A DNA stretch of 64,000 bases from Gymnothorax reevesii (taxonomy: Eukaryota > Chordata > Actinopteri > Anguilliformes > Muraenidae): assembly GCA_029721435.1 (NCBI GenBank), contig CM056587.1, forward strand, positions 16,650,667 to 16,714,666, read 5' to 3'. A program made the position numbers and the translations under genes. The stretch's first letter is position 1. Every line of letters starts with the position of its first letter. The notes beneath the pieces were generated by a model. The model did not search any database. It had not been told where the DNA came from and worked only from the letters and a program-made list of their open reading frames with translations. This document shows, one piece after another, positions 57,960 through 64,000 of the stretch.

Positions 57960-59097
57960 CCCCATAGAGAATCTCTCCAGACTCTTCAGATTCTGAAGCT
58001 GATGCTTGTGGACCCTCCTCTTCCTCTCATTTTTTCTATAGGGCTTCTGTTAGAGGACTGCAAGACCTTCATACTGCAGTCAATGTCCATTTTGAGGCAC
58101 AGAGTAAGCCTGTTACGAGCCTAGTGTCTCATCGGGCCGGTGCTTAACCACAGTTTCCATGGCATGAACGAGTAGGAGTATTGCTACTCCCCCTGGATGG
58201 GATGCCAGTCCATCACAGTTACCCCCTCAGCGCTTAGTCAAGTTTCCATGACTATTTTGCTGGTACCCATTCATACACCTGGGTGGAGTGAAGCGTGGAA
58301 TGTGGGAGTGAAGTGTTTTGCCCAAGAACACTCTGTGAAGGTCTTGGCTGGGGTTTGAACTCAGGACCGTATGATCCCAAGTTAAGCCTACTTGACCACT
58401 GTGCTATCGCGTAAGCCCAGCCTAATTCAAGCTTCTTGGCAGAAGCTGTGAGGCATTCATTTAATTTCTGCTGGTATGCAGTGATGGAGTCCATGATGCA
58501 GATATACAAAGAAGATGGCCAGTGCCATTGGAATAAAAACAGCAGCACAGCATCAAAGATCAACCTCAATATTTAACGGTGGGTTAGAGGTTGTTTTCTG
58601 TATAGCTATCTTTCTGGCAATGCTGAAACCACCTTTGATGTTTGTTGGCAAAAAGGTCAATTGAAAGTCCCAGTAGCACTTTACTGTTGGTGCATCAGTT
58701 TGTTGTTGATAAACAGCTGAGGTTCTTTTTCCCCGCCACCTCTCCCAAACAATTTGTGGTGATGCAGGTGGCATCTGAAGGTAACTCTGGAGATTTTCTG
58801 TCCCCAAGACTGAAGTAACCACTGCGATTGTCCAGCTGTGATCCATAGAGATTCTAATGCCAGTCTAACCATCCTTCTTATGGTGTGCGGAGTCAATGTA
58901 CACATATGTCCTCTTCCATACTGATTCAAAACATCCCCTGTTGCAGTAAATTTCGTAATTATTGCACCGTTGGAAAAGGGAATTTTCTTTTGTTTATAAA
59001 ATTTCTTATATTCATTTCCTGATTTGCACAGCTCAACACATTTTTGTTGCACATCTTCACTGTGTTCTTGGGTCTTTCCCATTGGGAGGAATGACAA
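57960..59097 (-). pseudogene. Tc1-like transposase, disrupted
   Basis: From 59097 minus: MSFLPMGKTQEHSEDVQQKC, VELCKSGNEYKKFYKQKKIP, then GRGHMCTLTPHTIRRMVRLA, SWGQKISRVTFRCHLHHHKL and FGRG, covering both HTH units and the linker. Later pieces include the MDSITAYQQKLNECLTASAK region at about 58495-58430, after which retroposon sequence intervenes. Stops and frameshifts break the DDE domain. The start resembles the usual MGKTQEHSEDL start of this Tc1 subfamily. Confidence 0.85.
58105..58415. repeat. Retroposon fragment inserted in the Tc1 transposase
   Basis: TGGATGGGATGCCAGTCCAT, CCATTCATACACCTGGGTGG, AGTGTTTTGCCCAAGAACAC, GGGGTTTGAACTCAGGACCG and GACCACTGTGCTATCGCG follow the order of a common fish RTE/SINE tail. 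Tc1 sequence lies on both sides. Confidence 0.7.
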
Positions 59098-61276
59098 AGT
59101 TGTTAATCAAACAGATGAACTTAAAAATGGCAAAATATGCCTGGAAATACAGTATAGTTCAGTTAAGTTTTAATCTCAGGATATTCTAAGAGTGCTGATA
59201 GTAGTGGCACACATTTTGCCGAAATACATTTATTACTGTCAACGAGTCCAAGAGCAAAGACATTGATCAAAGCCTGTTTTGCTCAAATTAATGACGGTGC
59301 CAATAATTTTTGGGGGCTGCGTAGCTAGATACTTACTGAAGCCATTTCCGTAGTTTTGCATCACATCACAAGTACTCCAATTTAACAGATAATAATTTAT
59401 TGACATAAACTTGCAATTCTTCTCACAAATTGCAGTGAGGTTCCTCATACTGTGGGCTCTCTGTGAGATCACTCTGGCATCGCTACGCCGTCTTGCCGCA
59501 GCCATTTCTTTGGCGTGTGGCTGCTTATTAGCGGATTACATTTGCTCGTCCCTGGAGTGCCTCTGTGCATTTGTTGTATTAGCCATCTGACTCTGCTGTT
59601 AGAGGAAGATGAATGAGCTAATACTTCGGGCCGAATGGAAACAGCCTTGCCTCCGCCGGCCCTGTGGCTCCAGCGGATTGATCAGCGTAGAGTAATTGGA
59701 ACTCTTGGAGAATGGGATGTAGATTTGGACAAAGTGAGAGCTGTGCTGGTCGGCAAAACAACTTTGGGCAAGAGAGAGTAAGATAACCTTCTGCTATACT
59801 TGCACAGTCACACCTGAATCAGTTTCAGAATGATATCCGTCACAAAAAAATTAAGCTAAGCCTATCTATAATGCTAAAGATTTTTTGGCTGTGTATTCAA
59901 AGCCTTCAGCTGGTCATAACCAGTGCGTTGCCTGATATAGCTGATCAGGTTATAACGTTGGTTAGAGAAGGTTAAGTAAGCAGAGTAAGCTTGTGGCTAG
60001 CTGACTTTCCCTGCATTTGAACTTTAGGTAAACCAGCTAATTTTTATTTTTATGTTTTGGTGGGTTCTTCTGTGACCATGGGCTCGTTTTCAGCACAAAT
60101 GTGAGATTCATCAATATTTTCTTATTTGAATTTCTTCTTACCCTGCAATCAAATTTAGAGCAGCTTCAGACTAAACGTATGCACAAAACCCGTACTTCCC
60201 TAAAGCATTGACCAATCCTCATCAATCATTGTTGGATTTAAAACATTCAACTGTAAAAATGTAATGTTTCCAGTCTTAGATTTGCCCATGATGATTAGCA
60301 CATTCCATCAATTTCTGGAGCAATCAGTTTGCATATGTGCAGCGAATATGCAGCGGTTTTATTAGTTCACTATTGAAAGGCATGCAGGGTATACAAAGAA
60401 TTCTGATTCACCTCCAAATAAGTGTTAAGATGGCATAGCTAGCCTTGCGAGAAGACATTGCAGCCTGCACCTTCGGGAGAAAGTGCATCTTCAGAAACCT
60501 CCAGGATATTTTAAGAGAGTGACGAATGATTTATCAGCTGCATCTGACAGCCAAGATGAGTTCTGTCACAAATATGCAATACCCTAGTCCAGAATCTCTG
60601 TCAACACTCACTCCACTCTCAGCCGATAATTTCTCAAGTGCAAGACCTCCCCACCATCGGTTTCCTGGCTACAGGGACAGTTTACAGGGAACTGGGAGAC
60701 TGAGCTGGGATTTTCCAACTTTCTCTGAGCCGTGCCTTCCCAAAGGTTTTTAAAGAGCTAATGCATGATAAGATTATGTGTGACCTGTCATGCAAAGAGG
60801 GTGCTATCCAACCAAATTATGGAATTTGAGATTTTTACTTTTATTGAATTCTGCATGTCAGATATGCTACAGGACAAAGGTTTGAGTGTTATGAAGCAAT
60901 ACATGTATAGAAAACCAGCATTAAGTCGTAAGTAAGTACTTGAAGTTGTTGTGATTGGTGCAATTAAGTAATTAAGTAATTTATTTGTGGTCATAATTAG
61001 AGTACTGTGTCTGAGTTATTGAGCTTGGAGCAGTTATGGACATGTGATCTTGCCTTTCTTGGTCTTGGTATGTCCAGGCAAGTGATAATGGCCGCAGGTT
61101 CTCTTCCTCTTGGTAGGATTATTTCGGTTAGCTTGGAGACTAGCAATCAGTGATACTGTAGTGCAGAAGAGAGTTAATTTCACCAACAGCTGCTTCTTTC
61201 TTTCTGAAATTAATTTCAATCGGACCTTTGAACTTTGCTTTTCTATTTAATCGAGTATCTCAAAAACTACTTCCTG

Positions 61277-61485
61277 CACTGAAAAAATTGAGACTTTGGA
61301 TCAAAGTTAAAAAAAAAATAGCGTCAACTTGTTACAGCTATTTTTTTTTAGTTTTTCTCTACTGAAAAAAAAAAAATTTACAAAGGTAATTTTTTTCCAA
61401 TTGAGAAAAACAAAAAAAAAAATTAGCTGTCACAAGTTGACATAATTTTTTTTTACGTTGATCCAAAGTCTCAATTTTTTCAGTG
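61277..61485. mobile_element. Palindromic MITE with CACTGAAAAAATTGAGAC ends
   Basis: CACTGAAAAAATTGAGACTT and AAGTCTCAATTTTTTCAGTG are exact inverted ends; the arms continue through GGATCAA, poly-A/T and CAACTTGTTACAGCTA / TAGCTGTCACAAGTTG. 209 bp. A target duplication was not clear. Confidence 0.85.
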
Positions 61486-62230
61486 TGTAGGATAGTATCC
61501 TTTTCACGTGACAGGTCACATATTCCTTTATGATGAACAACAACAAATAAATGTAAAGAGGAGGTTTCATGGCTTGATAGCTTGAATACCAAGCGCCATT
61601 GGAGTAACAGACTGTATCCACAAGTGCATCAAAGCAGCATCTACCGACTCCATTCGATTTATGAACAGAAAAAAAAAATCAACATTCTTAACAGTAACTG
61701 CCACATATTCAATATTGTGGCCTGCTGGCCAGGAGGTACCCACAACTCTTCCATTTTATGCAACGGCACATTGAGAATGTGTTTGGAGACAGGCACTATG
61801 GCGGTGAATGGCCTATTCAAGAGCATCTTTTAAGCAGGATTTTAAATTTTAACTATCTATTTCATATATGCTAAAATATTTAATCTTCTTGTGGTGAGTA
61901 GGGATGGAGATTAAAAACACGGCCAATGACCCCATTCCTCAATCCTTTAACCCCTCAAGATGTGCGCTACAGCCAGGTCCATGACCACATGTACGCTGTA
62001 ATAAAGCATCTTTATACCCCTGAGAAGGTATGAAGGATCATAGAGCCACAGTGTGACATGAATTTGTATGTAGCTTCATTATCATTGTTTTAGTTCCAAT
62101 TCCAACGGTCCAGCATCTATGAAAAAATGAATGGGGTTTTCAAAAGTCAGTGAAAATAAGGTCCATAATTTAATTAATTTAATGAAAAGTGGTACTGTTT
62201 TGTTTAATGCGATAATGTTGTCAGACACTT

Positions 62231-62339
62231 CCCAGATAGCAAGCACCTCCGCTCCGGATCTGCCCCGGCTCTGTGCCGACTCCAGCTGATCCGACTCAGA
62301 GCCGGAGCTGATCCGGAGCAGAGGAGCTTGCTAACTGGG
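62231..62339. mobile_element. GC-rich foldback MITE
   Basis: CCCAGATAGCAAGCACCTCC and GAGGAGCTTGCTAACTGGG are inverted ends; CGCTCCGGATC pairs with GATCCGGAGC and CGGCTCTG with CAGAGCCG, leaving almost no loop. 109 bp. Confidence 0.75.
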
Positions 62340-64000
62340 TATAAACCTTTTCAAAAATGAAAGGCTGTGAAACCGTAAAAGCTGAATGTTGCCATTGCCA
62401 TGCTAAGGTCGAAGTAATAGGGAACGGCATCACCCACTGGTCTCAGATCATCAGCCCGTTCAAAGATCGTCCATGCATGTCTGCTGGCCACATGAGGAAG
62501 AACTATGCAGTATGGCACCTCCCATCAGGGCTGCACCTCGGGCTCACCATAAATTAATGCAGCATCTCTAATGACGGGAAGCTAAAATGTCCAAATGTTT
62601 ATAATGTAACTGGCTTTTAAAATACCTGGCTTTTCAGTGTTAGACACTTAAACTTATTATTATACTGAAACCATTAATGCAACTATGTAAGCTACCATAC
62701 CACATCTAGGGCATATCTAAATTTCTCCACAGCAAATGAAACACGCAACACTCCAAACCATGCACTTCTTATTATCATTGAGGACATCCAAAAATTGTTT
62801 CAATGTTTTATTTATTGTTGTCTAGTTGAGGGTCAGTTGGTTCCAGACAACGTCTTTGGTCAGGATTTAGCAGTCACACATTTTGTGGTTCTGGTTGGTA
62901 ATTTCCTTTTTTTTTATTTGTTCTTTGTCATTTTTGCTCATTCTGTGGGTCTCCCCTGATTTTGGATTCAGTTCATTTGAAATTCCTTAATTTGTCAGCC
63001 AAGAGTAGAAGGTTATTTAGATCACCTTCGTTCAGTGTGGGAGACGAGCTCTTAACTGGTGATTGAGAGCAGCTTGGTGCATTCCCAACATTGCCAATAA
63101 GGGCGTGACGACGCCTCTAATGTGAGGCTTAAGAGAACTGGGGAAAGGCAAATCATAGTAATTTTAACCTTCCTCCATACCTGACTTAAGCAGATATTAG
63201 CAGCCACAAGCTCTGTCTGGTTTGTTTACGTCTTTTTGAAACTTCTTTACAGTCCATTGTATCTCTATTTGAGGGTAATATTGAGCATGTTGTAGCATAG
63301 TTTTAGGGAATCTGATGGAATTTCCTTTCAGATGGGTTATCTGCACTGGGGCAGACCTCAGCGTTATTTGTATATAAGTTTTTGCATGCCTAACAATAGC
63401 CTGACACCGAAAGAATTTTTGTTTACAAGGCTATCTTTATTGAAATCCCTTTGTGAACATTTTCATTCGGTTTGGTTCATTTAACAAAACTTTAAAGGGA
63501 AAATAATATTTAAGTTTACTATAATTAAAGGTGCATTAATTATTAAATAGGCATTTTTTTCATTTAGGAGGAATTCTTTATTATGGCACTTGTGGAGTCT
63601 GTCTCCAAGGGAAATGTTTTTTTTATTTAATGTGGTAAAAATCTGAATCTCAGTTGTTTTTTTTTTGAAGTATTGGGAATCTGTGTTGCCATAAAAACAT
63701 GGGCATGCTGGAGAGAGTTCTGGTTTGGGAGATTGACTGTGTGGTTTTCAACTGGCAGTGAGAGGTGACTGTGCATTATCTCAGCCTGAAATCCAAATAA
63801 GTTTTGTTTCTATGGCTATTTGCATTTCAACAAAATGAGTGACTGTCGGCATTTTGCTAATTGAAAAAAACTAAAAGAAAAAGAACTACAATGCCGGCAA
63901 ATCTGAATATCACCTTAAAATGATAAAATACAGTAAATTACCTCTTGGTGAAAGCCCTTCTTCGATGTCATCACTTTCACAATCATTTCTTGGAAGGATT

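Larger units (their letters stand above)
57733..59321 (-). mobile_element. Tc1-like element with a nested retroposon fragment
   Basis: The left end CAGAGCCCTCAATAATTATT follows TA (57731-57732); the right end AATAATTTTTGGGGGCTGCG precedes TA (59322-59323). GGTGCCAATAAT / ATTATTGGCACC form the conserved inner terminal repeat. Transposase is on the minus strand. About 310 bp at 58105-58415 is a retroposon insertion. Confidence 0.85.
46135..64000 (-). other. Upstream myo16 intron (incomplete), at least 17.9 kb
   Basis: No exon matching the start of MYO16 was found between 46135 and 64000, so the exon supplying the split Val codon lies farther out, unless the weak candidate at the right edge is one. 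The stretch carries many repeats listed separately. 47300-47990, 48260-49310, 49590-50940, 51250-52740, 54680-56230, 56380-57400, 59330-61270, 61490-62220 and 62345-63940 have no recognised gene. Confidence 0.7.

Noticed and set aside
58105..58415. tRNA gene suggested by GGTTTGAACTC and a GACCACTGTGCTATCGC end
   Set aside because: The B-box-like words belong to a retroposon tail; no cloverleaf could be drawn.

Overview
The window looks like a stretch of teleost fish genome. It is intron-dominated, rich in CA/GA microsatellites, and crowded with fish-type Tc1, PIF/Harbinger, hAT-like and Ty3/gypsy debris. There is no prokaryotic-style gene packing. I could not fix the species.

One cellular gene explains all the good coding evidence: the minus-strand orthologue of MYO16 (unconventional myosin XVI, a neuronal myosin with an N-terminal ankyrin-repeat domain). 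Twelve internal coding exons, running from 46134 down to 260, chain in perfect reading phase for 1,460 nt (about 487 residues). They cover the ankyrin repeats (45965-46134, 44532-44675, 34854-34962, 28301-28425, 27113-27238, 21784-21859), the linker to the motor (17656-17803, 16529-16679), and the first motor segments including the ATP-binding P-loop (14572-14682, 12699-12764, 6530-6657, 260-365). The start codon and the first exons are not in the window; they must lie beyond 64000. The rest of the motor and the tail lie beyond position 1. No second cellular gene was found; 46135-64000 reads as upstream intron.

The introns hold the remaining structure. 366-6529 carries a minisatellite of about 48 copies of a 51-bp unit, whose end nearest the exon contains the real 5' splice site. 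6658-12698 carries a Tc1 element split by hAT-like and Ty3/gypsy sequence. 17804-27112 has a hAT-type MITE with target duplications, a solo gypsy LTR, a Tc1 deletion derivative, tandem repeats and an AT-centred palindrome. 34963-44531 has a long CA array and a three-level nest (an LTR inside a Harbinger element inside a Tc1 element), then another dead Tc1. The upstream intron has a possible LTR, a 57-bp tandem repeat, a Harbinger MITE, a Tc1 element interrupted by a retroposon 3' end, and several palindromic MITEs.

Two observations stand out. The first ankyrin exon contains four in-frame copies of a 33-bp repeat where mammals have one, adding 33 residues to an ankyrin loop. The 51-bp minisatellite has copied the exon's 5' splice site, so the intron starts with dozens of decoy donors. 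All similarity statements come from recognition and memory of the families; no search was run.
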